Shown: piece after piece, positions 27,976 to 36,761 of the stretch | Layout of the letters: each line of letters starts with the position of its first letter | Position numbering within the stretch: position 1 is the stretch's first letter | NCBI GenBank assembly: GCA_963771705.1 | Contig: CAVYUP010000008.1 | Coordinates: forward strand, 194,319 to 258,318 | Reading direction: 5' to 3' | Length of the DNA: 64,000 bases | Source: DATFVA01 sp963771705 | GTDB lineage: Bacteria > Bacteroidota > Ignavibacteria > Ignavibacteriales > Ignavibacteriaceae | Position numbers and translations under genes: made by a program | Notes under the pieces: generated by a model | Seen by the model: only the letters and a program-made list of their open reading frames with translations | Database searches by the model: none | Told to the model about the DNA's origin: nothing

Positions 27976-28446
27976 ATGGAATTCCTCTCACAGCTTCACC
28001 CGCAGATAGTTCATTTTCCTATTGCTTTTATGGTTGTATATGCTCTGCTGGAAATTACGGGAATAATTTCGGGGAAGGAATTCTTTCAGAAGGCAGCATA
28101 TCTTTTTCTGTTTCTCGGGGTACTCACGGCAGTAGCCGCGGTTCTTACGGGCAACCAGGCGGCAGAAATTGCATCGAAGTGGAAAGATAAAGGGGCCGTT
28201 ATTCCAACCAAGCTGATTTCTGAACATGAGGAATATGCGACCATAACTTTGTGGTATTTTACGGGACTGCTGGTGCTGAGAACAGTTCTTTTCCTTAAGA
28301 AAAAGTTCCGCGGAATTTTAAGATATCTTTTTATTCTGCTTGCAGTAATAGGGTTGTATTTCGTCTATCAGACCGGATATCATGGCGGGAGACTGGTTTA
28401 TGATCACGGAGTGGGTACTGAGCTAAAAAAGGATGAGATTAAATAA
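27976..28446 (+). CDS. DUF2231 membrane protein
   Basis: A 156-residue protein with four membrane helices. The N-terminus LHPQIVHFPIAFMVVYALLE is the family signature: conserved His residues in the LHP and HFP positions. Helices follow at about 43-63, 85-105 and 113-130, with a final GYHGGRLVYDHGVG stretch. DUF2231 proteins occur near c-type cytochrome and copper-redox genes in other genomes and may bind heme or metal through these histidines; that is inference. Gene order with the next membrane protein (21-base gap) suggests one transcript. Confidence 0.85.
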   Translation: MEFLSQLHPQIVHFPIAFMVVYALLEITGIISGKEFFQKAAYLFLFLGVLTAVAAVLTGNQAAEIASKWKDKGAVIPTKLISEHEEYATITLWYFTGLLVLRTVLFLKKKFRGILRYLFILLAVIGLYFVYQTGYHGGRLVYDHGVGTELKKDEIK

Positions 28447-28467
28447 TATAAAAAAAAGGCGGTTATT

Positions 28468-29253
28468 TTGAGTTATACAAGGGTTGTTACGGCGTTTATA
28501 CTGGTTAATGCGGCGGGCATCACCCTGAGATACTTCGAATTAGATACTTATTTTATCTTTCTCGGTTTTCGTTTTCATCTCGGGTGCATACTTCCTTTCG
28601 TCTTAATGCTGAATCAAGAAAGCCTTTCTGATCTCCGGGAATCATTAAAAAATCCTCCTTTCAGGAAAAAGTTAATACCTTTGTTCTGGATACTATTTTC
28701 GCTGGCGTTTGTGTTAATCTTTTTTTACCTGGCAAAATATATTAAACCCGGTGATCCGGATTATTTTTATGAGTTCGGACTATCTTCCATATTTGATTTC
28801 CCCCTTTATCTCGTCTGGAATATTCCGCAGCTGTTTATGCTCTTTATGACGCTTTCGTTCTTTGCCGACAGCAATCTGGCTTATTTAAAAGTTTTCGCTG
28901 CTATTGTGCTGCTGTTTGGTTTTGAATTTATTCCCTTCAATAGTGATTTTGCTCCATTCAGTGCGGCATCATTCATTCTGATGGCTTTAACGGCTTCCTT
29001 CTTCGTAACCAGGCTGCAGAATATATACTGGTTTTCCTTCATAATTTTCAGTTCAGTATGGAGCATAATCCTTTTAACCGGAAGCAGTTCAGAGATTATA
29101 ATCAATATTTTCTTCGCAAGGGAGTACAGCAGCTGGGACGGCTTTTTTGAAGCGGCGAAGCAATATTCAGGCTATATGGTCCCTTCATTTTTATTCATTC
29201 TGCTGGTAATCACTTCATCTTATGGAATATTTTCGGCAGGAAAAACAACCTGA
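28468..29253 (+). CDS. Polytopic membrane protein of unknown function
   Basis: I do not recognise this 261-residue protein. It has six to eight hydrophobic segments (about 4-20, 27-45, 68-90, 112-130, 138-152, 160-175, 183-205 and 232-255) and a loop with KKLIP and KYIKPGDPDY. Aromatic residues are abundant and there are no metal or nucleotide motifs. The start is TTG at 28468. The layout (number of helices, an N/GDPDY loop between helices 3 and 4) recalls CPBP-type intramembrane proteases, but I see no catalytic EExxxR motif, so I do not assign it. It follows the DUF2231 gene by 21 bases. Confidence 0.65.
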   Translation: MSYTRVVTAFILVNAAGITLRYFELDTYFIFLGFRFHLGCILPFVLMLNQESLSDLRESLKNPPFRKKLIPLFWILFSLAFVLIFFYLAKYIKPGDPDYFYEFGLSSIFDFPLYLVWNIPQLFMLFMTLSFFADSNLAYLKVFAAIVLLFGFEFIPFNSDFAPFSAASFILMALTASFFVTRLQNIYWFSFIIFSSVWSIILLTGSSSEIIINIFFAREYSSWDGFFEAAKQYSGYMVPSFLFILLVITSSYGIFSAGKTT

Positions 29254-29418
29254 AAAATCGACGGGTTATATTTAGAAATTGAGATTGTATTTCTGTAAAT
29301 TGCAAAGGTTGTCCCATTATGTTCCTGTTGATGTTATCACGTAAAATGGTTTATATTAAACAATAAATTTTTAGTTAACAATAATATTTCATAAAAATCC
29401 TGACAGGGGTTTATCAAT

Positions 29419-31269
29419 ATGCGCAACCTACAGAAGGAAGAATATTTTCCGGAAACAGCCGGAACTTTAGAACTACCCTCAAGAGAGGAAATAGAAGAAA
29501 AGTATAAATGGAATTTAAATGATATCTATGATTCCATTGAAGCCTGGGAAGCCGATTTTAAATGGATACAGGATAACCTCGAGATGTATAAAAGTTTTAG
29601 CGGGAAGCTGGATGAAAGTGCTGAGAAACTGCTGGAATGCATGAAATTTGATGACGAAGTTGGGATTAAGCTGGAGAGACTGTATCTATACACGATGCTG
29701 GCGAAAGACAGCGACCTGCGGGTAGGGAAGTACCAGTCGATGGACGAGCGCGTAAAGTCGCTCTACTCCCGTGTATCGATGGTAAGCTCTTTCATCAGGC
29801 CCGAGCTGCTGAGTATACCGGAGGAAAAGCTGACGGGGATGATAAACTCAAAGGATGAACTGAAGCTATATAAACATTCCATTGAAGATCTTTTAAGGAA
29901 GAAATCTCATACCCTTTCGCAGAAGGAAGAAGAAATACTGGCGCTTGCCGGCGAGCTGACGCCCACCTCCTACAATGTATTCTCTATGTTTACCAACGCT
30001 GATATGAAATTCCCGGTTGTTTTAGACGAGAACGGGAAAGAGGCACAGCTTTCCCATGGAAGGTTTTACGCAGCGATGTACTCGGGAGACAGACAATACA
30101 GGGAGCGGTCATTTAAGGCCTACTTCAAACCTTTTGTTGAATACGCAAATACTCTTTCTGTATTATTCTCAGGAAGCCTCAAGTCGAATATATTCGAAGC
30201 AAGGGCAAGGAAGTACGGCAGCGCAAGGGAAGCGGCACTGGGTCAGAATAATATCCCTGTGTCTGTTTACGACAACCTGGTAAAGACTGTGAATGAAAAC
30301 CTTTCCCCTATGTACCGGTGGGCGGCAATGAAGAAGAAACTGCTGGGACTTAAAGAGCTGCATCCTTATGATGTATACGTAACTCTGTTTCCGGCGGCAT
30401 TCGACAGAAAGTATCCTTATGAAGAAGCAAAAAAAATAGTGCTTGAATCATTAAAGCCAATGGGTGAAAATTATCTGAACTCACTTCAGAATGCTTTTGA
30501 CAACAGGTGGATAGATGTTTATGAAACTCAGGCCAAAAAAAGCGGAGCTTATTCATCTGGAACAACCTTCGGGGTTCACCCGTATGTTCTGCTGAACTGG
30601 ACAGACCTGCTGAACGATGTATTTACGCTGAGCCACGAGATGGGGCACAATATGCATTCATATTATACAGGGAAAACCCAGCCTTTTATTTATTCCAATT
30701 ATACGATATTCCTTGCTGAAGTGGCATCGACATTCAATGAATCCCTTCTGCTTGAGTATTTTATTAAGATGGCCGAAACACGTGAAGATAAATTATATTT
30801 TATAGAAAAATATCTTAATAATGTCACCTCTACCTTTTACCGGCAGACGATGTTCGCGGAATTTGAAGCCCTTGTATACGATAAAACCGAAAAAGGTATG
30901 GCGCTTAATTCTCAGGATCTTTGTGCATTATATAAGGATATTTACCAGAAATACTGGGGTCCTGAAATGGTGATAGACAAAGAAGAGGAATTTACCTGGG
31001 CAAGGGTTCCCCACTTCTATTACAATTTCTATGTATACCAGTATGCTACAGGGTTTGCAGCTTCAGAAGTGCTTGCACAGAAAGTACTGAAGGAGGGGCA
31101 GCCCGCGGTTGAAAAATATCTTAACTTCCTGAGATCGGGGAGTTCTGATTATTCCATAAATATACTTGCAGGTGCGGGTGTAGATATGAATTCACCGGAT
31201 CCCGTACTGGCAGTTACAAAGAAAATGAACATGCTGCTAGATGAGGCAGAAGAACTAATTAAGAATTAA
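29419..31269 (+). CDS. pepF: Oligoendopeptidase F (M3 family)
   Basis: Cytoplasmic zinc metallopeptidase that cleaves short oligopeptides. The 616-residue length suits the M3B subfamily. The zinc site TLSHEMGHNMHSYY is at about 402-415, with HEMGH at about 406-410 and the third ligand in the FLAEVASTFNE segment some 30 residues later. The N-terminal helical domain and the FHYYNFYVYQYATG-like stretch near 530-545 fit the family. A short AT-rich spacer separates it from the IMPDH/GMPR gene, 45 bases downstream, with which it may share a transcript. Confidence 0.94.
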   Translation: MRNLQKEEYFPETAGTLELPSREEIEEKYKWNLNDIYDSIEAWEADFKWIQDNLEMYKSFSGKLDESAEKLLECMKFDDEVGIKLERLYLYTMLAKDSDLRVGKYQSMDERVKSLYSRVSMVSSFIRPELLSIPEEKLTGMINSKDELKLYKHSIEDLLRKKSHTLSQKEEEILALAGELTPTSYNVFSMFTNADMKFPVVLDENGKEAQLSHGRFYAAMYSGDRQYRERSFKAYFKPFVEYANTLSVLFSGSLKSNIFEARARKYGSAREAALGQNNIPVSVYDNLVKTVNENLSPMYRWAAMKKKLLGLKELHPYDVYVTLFPAAFDRKYPYEEAKKIVLESLKPMGENYLNSLQNAFDNRWIDVYETQAKKSGAYSSGTTFGVHPYVLLNWTDLLNDVFTLSHEMGHNMHSYYTGKTQPFIYSNYTIFLAEVASTFNESLLLEYFIKMAETREDKLYFIEKYLNNVTSTFYRQTMFAEFEALVYDKTEKGMALNSQDLCALYKDIYQKYWGPEMVIDKEEEFTWARVPHFYYNFYVYQYATGFAASEVLAQKVLKEGQPAVEKYLNFLRSGSSDYSINILAGAGVDMNSPDPVLAVTKKMNMLLDEAEELIKN

Positions 31270-31314
31270 AAATTAACAATTAAAAATTAAAAATTATTCG
31301 AAATACAGAGAAAG

Positions 31315-32331
31315 ATGAAAGTTTACACAAAAAGAGAGTTGAACGAATTCCACCAGTCATTAACTTATGATGATATAAGTCTTATACCCACAGCTGTTTC
31401 ACGCATTAAGTCGAGAACCGAAGCAAATACCGCAAGCGAATTTTTAGGTGAGAAACTAAACGTTCCTGTGTTATCCAGTCCCATGGATACAGTTACCGGC
31501 ATTGAGATGGCAAAAGAGCTGAGCCGGCTGGGCTGTGTAGGGATACTTAACAGGTTCGATTCATCGTTAGAGGATGTTCTGCATGATCAGAAGAACGGAG
31601 TGAACCTGAGAGCTGTTTCGGTTGCACTGAATACGTCTATGGATACGGTTGAGAAGCTGGCGGCTAAAAATTATATGATTTGTATTGATACGGCTAACGC
31701 TAACAATAAAGCAGTACTGTGTCATACCGAGGAAATTAAAAAGCGGTTCAAGGTGAGGATTATAGTAGGAAACATCGCGCACGGGGCATCGCTGGAACAG
31801 CTGGAGTCTGCAGGCGCGGACGCGGTGAGAGTAGGTATAGGAAGCGGGAGTGTATGCACTACATCAATCCAGACAGGGATAGGTATAGGGCAGGTTTCAT
31901 CTCTGCTAAATGTTCTATATTCACGTCAGGACAAAAAGCTTAAGATTAAAGTTATAGCTGACGGCGGAATTAAGAGTCCCGGCGACACAGCCAAAGCAAT
32001 CGCGCTTGGAGCAGATGTTGTTATGCTGGGCAGGATGCTTTCCGGCACGAAGGAGACCCCCGGTGAAATAATAAAATATAACGGACAGCTCTGGAAAAAA
32101 TACCGCGGCTCCGCCTCGTTCGGCGTTAAGATGAGAAACGAATTTATTGAAGGCGAAGAGACCATGGTGCCGTATAAGGGGGTAGTGAAAAACGTTATAG
32201 ACGGAATATCAGACGGCCTGAGAAGCTCGATGAGTTATATGGACTGCCTGAATCTGGAAGAACTAAGAAAAATTAATACTTTTGCAATCCTGAGCAATAG
32301 TTCATACCTCGAACGTTTGCCGAAGATTTAA
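31315..32331 (+). CDS. IMP dehydrogenase/GMP reductase family enzyme without CBS domains
   Basis: Either oxidises IMP to XMP or reduces GMP to IMP. The 338-residue length and lack of a CBS pair fit GMP reductase better than IMPDH. Visible motifs are LTYDDISLIP near 16-25, LSSPMDTVTG near 54-63, the catalytic loop GSGSVCTTSIQTGIG near 176-190 with the active Cys, and IADGGIKSPGDTAKA near 213-227. The residue after CTT is Ser, where canonical members have Arg. GAEAMVPYKG-like EGEETMVPYKGVV is the usual IMPDH flap sequence. The enzyme direction cannot be decided from sequence alone. Confidence 0.82.
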   Translation: MKVYTKRELNEFHQSLTYDDISLIPTAVSRIKSRTEANTASEFLGEKLNVPVLSSPMDTVTGIEMAKELSRLGCVGILNRFDSSLEDVLHDQKNGVNLRAVSVALNTSMDTVEKLAAKNYMICIDTANANNKAVLCHTEEIKKRFKVRIIVGNIAHGASLEQLESAGADAVRVGIGSGSVCTTSIQTGIGIGQVSSLLNVLYSRQDKKLKIKVIADGGIKSPGDTAKAIALGADVVMLGRMLSGTKETPGEIIKYNGQLWKKYRGSASFGVKMRNEFIEGEETMVPYKGVVKNVIDGISDGLRSSMSYMDCLNLEELRKINTFAILSNSSYLERLPKI

Positions 32332-32360
32332 GCCAAAAAAATTATACGGTTATTTCTTTT

Positions 32361-32385
32361 CCGGCTCATTAAGATCCTGAGCCGG
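32361..32385. other. Hairpin downstream of the IMPDH/GMPR gene
   Basis: A perfect 8-base stem (CCGGCTCA with TGAGCCGG) and 9-base loop, about 30 bases after the stop codon at 32331. No T run follows on either strand, so it may be a Rho-dependent end or an RNA-stabilising hairpin rather than an intrinsic terminator. Confidence 0.5.
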
Positions 32386-32515
32386 GAAGGAAATCCTTCA
32401 TAGAACCCTTTCCTTCAGCCTGATGAGACCCATTTGTCTTTTATCACCCCTGGTATTTGATTTACTTTTATAATATTTAATAAATTTCATTTTTGAATTT
32501 TACGGAATAAGTCGA

Positions 32516-34597
32516 ATGAAACACTCCATATTTTTAATCGTTTTAATCCTGACCATCTCATCACCTCTTTTCTCACAGAAAAAGCCATTTACCATTGAAG
32601 ATCTGTATAAAATTAAATACGTAGGTGCGCCGGTTCTTTCACATTCCGGAGATAAGTTTGCGTTTACAGTAACCAATTACAATATGAAGGAAGGGAAGTC
32701 GAACTCAGATATTTACATCATGAATAATGACGGAACCGATGTTAAGAAAGTTATAGCATCCGAAAAGAATGAAACAACACCCTTATGGTCGAATGACGAT
32801 GCTGAGTTATATTATCTGATCGACAGTCAGCTTTATGAATACAATATTAAAAGCGGGGACACTGAAAAGCTCACTGATTTATCCACAGGAATAGCAGATC
32901 CTGTTCTCTCCCCCGACGGAAAACTTGTAGCTTTCACGACAGACATTTTCCCTGGCTGCGGAACGGACAATGACTGCAACAAGAAACTGCTTGAATCTGT
33001 AAAGGACGGTCCCCTGCAGGCCTACGTAGCAGATAGTCTTTTATTCCGGCACTGGACAGAGTACCGCGGTGAAAAGGAGACCCATCTTTTTGTTTACAAT
33101 CTGGAGACAAAGAAATATTCCGATATCGCACACAGCGAACTATTATCAGATATGTACAAGCTGGGAGGGAGTGTTAAGTATGCTTTCTCACCAGACAGCA
33201 AAGAAATATGCTATGTGAACAATCCCGGTTCAAACCTGGCGCTTTCCACAAATTCGGATTTATATATTGTTCCGGCCGAAGGCGGTAAAGCTGTTGATAT
33301 CACCTCATCTAATAAATCATGGGACGGTTCTCCGGCATATTCACCTGACGGCAAATACATCGCATTCCGGATGCAGCTTACACCTAAATATGAAGCCGAC
33401 AGGTACAGGGCAGCAATGTTCAACAGAGAAACAAAAAAAATTACCAACCTCACAGAAAAATTTGATAATACGATCAGCGCCGTAAAGTGGGGGGATGATT
33501 CGGGAACGCTTTATTTCACGGCGGCATACCAGGGTACTGATCCTGTGTATAAAATGGATCTGAAGACCGACAGCATAAGGCAGGTTACAGGAAACACCTC
33601 CGTTTTCGCATACGAAATTTCACCCGATCAGAATTCTATATATTATTTATCCAGCGCGGTAGGTAAACCTTCGGAAATATACAGTATAAATACCGGTACA
33701 AAAGTTTACAAGTCTCTGACTTCAATGAACAAAGATTTTCTTGAAGAAGTAGATGTGAGGCCTGTTGAACAGATGTGGGTTGAAGGAGCCGGCGGACATA
33801 AGGTGCAGGTATTTATAGTTAAGCCACATAATTTTGATCCCAATAAAAAATATCCTCTAATACTGAATGTGCATGGGGGTCCCCAGGGACAATGGATGGA
33901 TTCATTCAGAGGCGACTGGCAGGTTTACCCGGGAGCAGGTTATGTAGTTGCCTTCCCTAATCCTCATGGGTCAACAGGATTCGGCGCCGAATATACAAAG
34001 GAGATAAGCGGCGACTGGGGAGGAAAAGTATTTGAAGACCTGATGAAGGTAACCGATTCGCTTGAAACACTTTCTTACGTAGATACCAACAGGGTAGGGG
34101 CAATGGGCTGGTCATTCGGCGGATATATGATGGACTGGTTTGAGGCACAGACACACAGGTTCAAATGTCTTGCTTCTATGATGGGAATATTCGATCTGGA
34201 ATCGATGTGGGGCGCTACTGAAGAACTATGGTTTGTGAACTGGGATCTAAAAGGACAGCCCTGGAATTCAGATCTGTATAAAAAATATTCACCATCCAGT
34301 TATGTAGATAATTTCAAAACACCAGCATTAATTATTACAGGGGAAAAAGATTACCGGGTGCCTTATACACAAAGTATACAGTTTTTTACAACATTACAGA
34401 CGCTTGGAATAGATTCGAGGTTAATAATTTTCAAAAACGACGGGCACTGGCCGGATTTTGTTAAATCGATGCCCCTTTACTATAACGCTCATCTGGAGTG
34501 GTTCCACAAGTATCTTGGCGGAGCGGCAGCGCCTTATGATTCACATAAGATGGTGACGAACACAGCATTTGGAGAATCGGGAGCAAAAGAAAAATAA
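32516..34597 (+). CDS. Exported S9-family prolyl oligopeptidase/dipeptidyl peptidase
   Basis: A 693-residue serine peptidase with a signal peptide (about 1-20, ending PLFSQK) and an N-terminal beta-propeller of TolB/DPP-like repeats (LSPDGKLVAFTT, YSPDGKYIAFRM and FSPDSKEICY). The C-terminal alpha/beta-hydrolase domain has GWSFGGYMM near 531-539 with the catalytic Ser, Asp in TGEKDYRVP near 606-614 and His in NDGHWP near 640-645. HGGPQGQ near 458 is the oxyanion-loop segment. It probably acts in the periplasm or at the surface on peptides. Close family relatives are acylaminoacyl- or dipeptidyl-peptidases; specificity is uncertain. Confidence 0.9.
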   Translation: MKHSIFLIVLILTISSPLFSQKKPFTIEDLYKIKYVGAPVLSHSGDKFAFTVTNYNMKEGKSNSDIYIMNNDGTDVKKVIASEKNETTPLWSNDDAELYYLIDSQLYEYNIKSGDTEKLTDLSTGIADPVLSPDGKLVAFTTDIFPGCGTDNDCNKKLLESVKDGPLQAYVADSLLFRHWTEYRGEKETHLFVYNLETKKYSDIAHSELLSDMYKLGGSVKYAFSPDSKEICYVNNPGSNLALSTNSDLYIVPAEGGKAVDITSSNKSWDGSPAYSPDGKYIAFRMQLTPKYEADRYRAAMFNRETKKITNLTEKFDNTISAVKWGDDSGTLYFTAAYQGTDPVYKMDLKTDSIRQVTGNTSVFAYEISPDQNSIYYLSSAVGKPSEIYSINTGTKVYKSLTSMNKDFLEEVDVRPVEQMWVEGAGGHKVQVFIVKPHNFDPNKKYPLILNVHGGPQGQWMDSFRGDWQVYPGAGYVVAFPNPHGSTGFGAEYTKEISGDWGGKVFEDLMKVTDSLETLSYVDTNRVGAMGWSFGGYMMDWFEAQTHRFKCLASMMGIFDLESMWGATEELWFVNWDLKGQPWNSDLYKKYSPSSYVDNFKTPALIITGEKDYRVPYTQSIQFFTTLQTLGIDSRLIIFKNDGHWPDFVKSMPLYYNAHLEWFHKYLGGAAAPYDSHKMVTNTAFGESGAKEK

Positions 34598-34628
34598 GCT
34601 GACTTTACGAAGGTTAGGCAAGAGCTGC

Positions 34629-35000
34629 TTAATCTTTTATTCTCGACAGCTGAAGGTTGGTAACGATTTTATTTCTTCCGGGTTTATAAATATAAAAACG
34701 GGAATTCATTTCGTAGCCCCTTGAAAGCCGGGCCGGGCCGGACGGTTCATTCGAAGTTTCATTTACTACTGTGAATCTTTTTTTGAGTCGGACAGCCTGG
34801 TCATCCTCTATTTTTTGTTCTGCCGTCATTTCGTAAATTATATCCGATTTTCCACTCGTTTCCGGGCTTTCACGGGGGAAGTTCACGGACCGGTTCCTGA
34901 CCTTAAAGAGCAGGTACGACATGATCAGCAGGACCAGGAGTCCCAGACTGAAGAAAAAAACCGTAGATTCTATTATTTGAATAAGTTCCATTTTCGACAC
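34629..35000 (-). CDS. Small single-helix membrane protein, unknown
   Basis: I do not recognise this 123-residue protein. Residues about 12-34 form one membrane helix (STVFFFSLGLLVLLIMSYLL), followed by a basic KVRNRSVNFPRES juxtamembrane segment and a hydrophilic tail with a hypothetical turn-rich stretch (RFYIYKPGRNKIVTNL). It probably has a cytoplasmic C-terminal tail. It converges with the S9 peptidase gene with 31 bases between stops and is divergent from the HU-family gene. No operon partner. Confidence 0.6.
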   Translation of the reverse strand: MSKMELIQIIESTVFFFSLGLLVLLIMSYLLFKVRNRSVNFPRESPETSGKSDIIYEMTAEQKIEDDQAVRLKKRFTVVNETSNEPSGPARLSRGYEMNSRFYIYKPGRNKIVTNLQLSRIKD

Positions 35001-35158
35001 ACAAAGATAAGTTTTCTAAAGAAGATTCAATATTTATACCATTATTAAAATAAAAAATAAACGTATATTTACTGTCAGTTTCATCAAATAATGGGATAAA
35101 GTTATCATTTTGAGATGGAACAAATCGTTGTAACCTCTGTTAGAATAATGTGTTGTAC

Positions 35159-35180
35159 ATTACCCGGGCGCCCGAATAAT
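35159..35180. promoter_or_regulatory. GC-rich palindrome upstream of the HU gene
   Basis: Centred on a perfect 10-base palindrome CGGGCGCCCG (35165-35174) with ATTA/TAAT arms matching further out, so 18 of 22 positions are symmetric. It stands out in a very AT-rich 265-base intergenic region. It could be an operator for the HU-family gene or the divergent small membrane protein. Confidence 0.45.
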
Positions 35181-35197
35181 TGATTTTTTTCTCCCCC

Positions 35198-35222
35198 TTT
35201 GATAATTTAACTTATTAAATAA
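35198..35222 (+). promoter_or_regulatory. Possible Bacteroidota-type promoter of the HU gene
   Basis: TTTG at about 35198 followed after 18-19 bases by a TA-initial element (TAACAATG) partly fits the -33 TTTG / -7 TAnnTTTG pattern, about 45 bases before the HU start. The -7 match is incomplete, so this is tentative. Confidence 0.3.
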
Positions 35223-35265
35223 CAATGAGTTAGAATAATCTAAAGTAAAGTAAGCGGGAGAAAAT

Positions 35266-35562
35266 ATGACCAAGGCAGACATAGTTGACAAAGTGGCAAC
35301 GGGTACCGGTTTAACGAAGCTTGAAACAGAGGCAATTATAGAAGGCTTTTTCAGAACCGTGATAGACGCCCTGAAGCAAGGCAGGAATATTGAGATTCGG
35401 GGATTTGGAAGTTACAAAGTAAAAAAGAAAAAAGAACGGCAGGCCCGCAACCCTAAAACAGGAGAGCAGGTTTTTGTGCCTGAACATTATGTTCCGACGT
35501 TCAAATTCTCCAAGGACTTTAAGGAGATGGTTGATGCCGGAATGAAAGAAAAAGAAGGCTAG
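35266..35562 (+). CDS. HU/IHF-family DNA-binding protein
   Basis: A 98-residue histone-like protein that bends DNA. The N-terminal helices (KADIVDKVATGTGLTKLETEAII) and the beta-arm region RGFGSYKVKKKKERQARNPKTGE with the FVP arm-tip proline are family hallmarks. GGAG-like AGCGGGAG precedes the ATG. The family includes HU, IHF and related proteins; the sequence does not decide between them. The zinc-ribbon/TPR gene begins 5 bases after its stop, so both are probably co-transcribed. Confidence 0.93.
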   Translation: MTKADIVDKVATGTGLTKLETEAIIEGFFRTVIDALKQGRNIEIRGFGSYKVKKKKERQARNPKTGEQVFVPEHYVPTFKFSKDFKEMVDAGMKEKEG

Positions 35563-35567
35563 TATTA

Positions 35568-36513
35568 ATGATTAAATTTTGTCCCTCCTGTGGAACTAAA
35601 CTGGAGAAAGAATATAATTTTTGTCCTGAGTGCGGATTTGATTTAAGGGACGCTGAAAGTGAGAGAGCCGAAGAAGTTCAGGAAACGCAGAAAGAAGAAA
35701 TTATTATTTGCGACAACTGCGGTGAGGAAAATCCTGCTGACCAGCAAAGTATGCAAATACTGCGGCGCTGTGTTAAAAGGAAACCAGGTAGAGAAAATTG
35801 TAAAACAAACGAAGTCACCGCAGGAAGAAAAATCTCCCGGAAAAAGGCCGCTGAATGCGAAGACTAAACGAACCCGAACAAAAAAAGGCAATACCGGGCA
35901 GAACAAATTAAAAGCCACGGCTGACAAAAAGGCAGCTCCCGCCAAACCCAAAGAACTTAATCAGAAGAAACTCCTTATGATTTTCGGAGGAGTTATTGTC
36001 ATAATTTTTATTATTCTCTGGTCATCGGGAGTGTTAAGTTCTAATGAACCGGAAGTAACTGCACAGACCCAGGTGACGGGTCAAAGTTCTGGAGTTGATC
36101 TTAACAATATTCAGAGAATAAATGAGCTGGAAGCACAGGTAAAGAATAATCCTGATGACACAGCATCGCTGCTGGAGCTGGCTCACCTGAAAAATGACTC
36201 GGGTTTATACGAACAGGCGATAACAGATTACCAGAAATACCTTGAGAAGAATCCTTCTGATGCCGACGCACGAATTGATATGGGAGTTTGTTATTACAAC
36301 CTCCACAATTACGATGAGGCGGTAAAACAGATGGAAAAAGCCCTTAAATATTCTCCTCAGCATCAGATTGGGTATTTAAACCTGGGAATTGTTAACTTAA
36401 CAGCTGGAAATTTTGAAAAATCTCAGGAATGGCTTAAGAAGGCCGTTCAGATCGATCCTAATTCCGAAGTAGGGAAGAAGGCTCAGGAATTATTAGAATC
36501 ACATAAAAAATAG
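35568..36513 (+). pseudogene. Zinc-ribbon membrane protein with TPRs, interrupted by a one-base frameshift
   Basis: Two frames join into one 314-residue protein when one C of the pair at 35741-35742 is dropped. Frame one gives CPSCGTKLEKEYNFCPECGF and then CDNCGEENPAD; after the shift the other frame continues SKVCKYCGAVLKG, completing the second zinc ribbon. A Lys-rich linker, one membrane helix (LLMIFGGVIVIIFIILW) and three TPR units (YEQAITDYQKYLEKNPSDAD, then a YDEAVKQMEKALKYSP repeat, and one after) follow. The repair restores four CxxC pairs. The interruption may be a real mutation, programmed shift or an error; the near-perfect joining favours error or very recent loss. Stop of the ORF overlaps the next gene's ribosome-binding site. 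Confidence 0.8.
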
Positions 36514-36522
36514 GAGCATATA

Positions 36523-36618
36523 ATGCCTTGTGGAAGAAAACGTAAACGCCATAAAATGGCTACACACAAGAGGAAAAAAAGACTGAGAAAGAATCGTCAT
36601 AAAAAGAAATTGAGATAA
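36523..36618 (+). CDS. 31-residue AURKAIP1/COX24 (mS38-like) domain protein
   Basis: An ATG at 36523 opens a tiny, extremely basic protein: PCGRKRKRHKMATHKRKKRL followed by a similar KNRHKKKLR tail. The RKRHKM..HKRKKRLRKNRH pattern is the conserved core of the COX24/DUF1713 family, whose mitochondrial member is mS38, a small-subunit ribosomal protein; in Bacteroidota small versions are widespread. AGGAG at 36512-36516 sits 6 bases before the ATG and overlaps the upstream stop codon. An intrinsic terminator and then tRNA-Thr follow. Function in the ribosome is inferred. Confidence 0.85.
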   Translation: MPCGRKRKRHKMATHKRKKRLRKNRHKKKLR

Positions 36619-36642
36619 TTGCTCAGTACCGTCTTGTATTAT

Positions 36643-36684
36643 AAAATGGTAAATGGTTATTTTGCATTTGCCATTTTTATTTTT
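36643..36684 (+). terminator. Terminator between the mS38-like gene and tRNA-Thr
   Basis: A 13-base stem (36643-36655 with 36665-36677, one G-T pair) with a 9-base loop is followed by a T-rich run. It ends the HU to mS38-like transcript, just before the tRNA. Confidence 0.8.
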
Positions 36685-36688
36685 AAAA

Positions 36689-36761
<73 letters not shown>

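Noticed and set aside
28468..29253. CPBP-type intramembrane protease
   Set aside because: Helix number is similar but the EExxxR and HxxxN-type catalytic motifs are not present.
35659..35741. Start of the downstream frame of the zinc-ribbon/TPR gene (Arg/Lys-rich)
   Set aside because: Before 35742 this frame is out of register with the real zinc-ribbon gene; the residues are an artefact of the frameshift, not a nuclear-localisation-like peptide.
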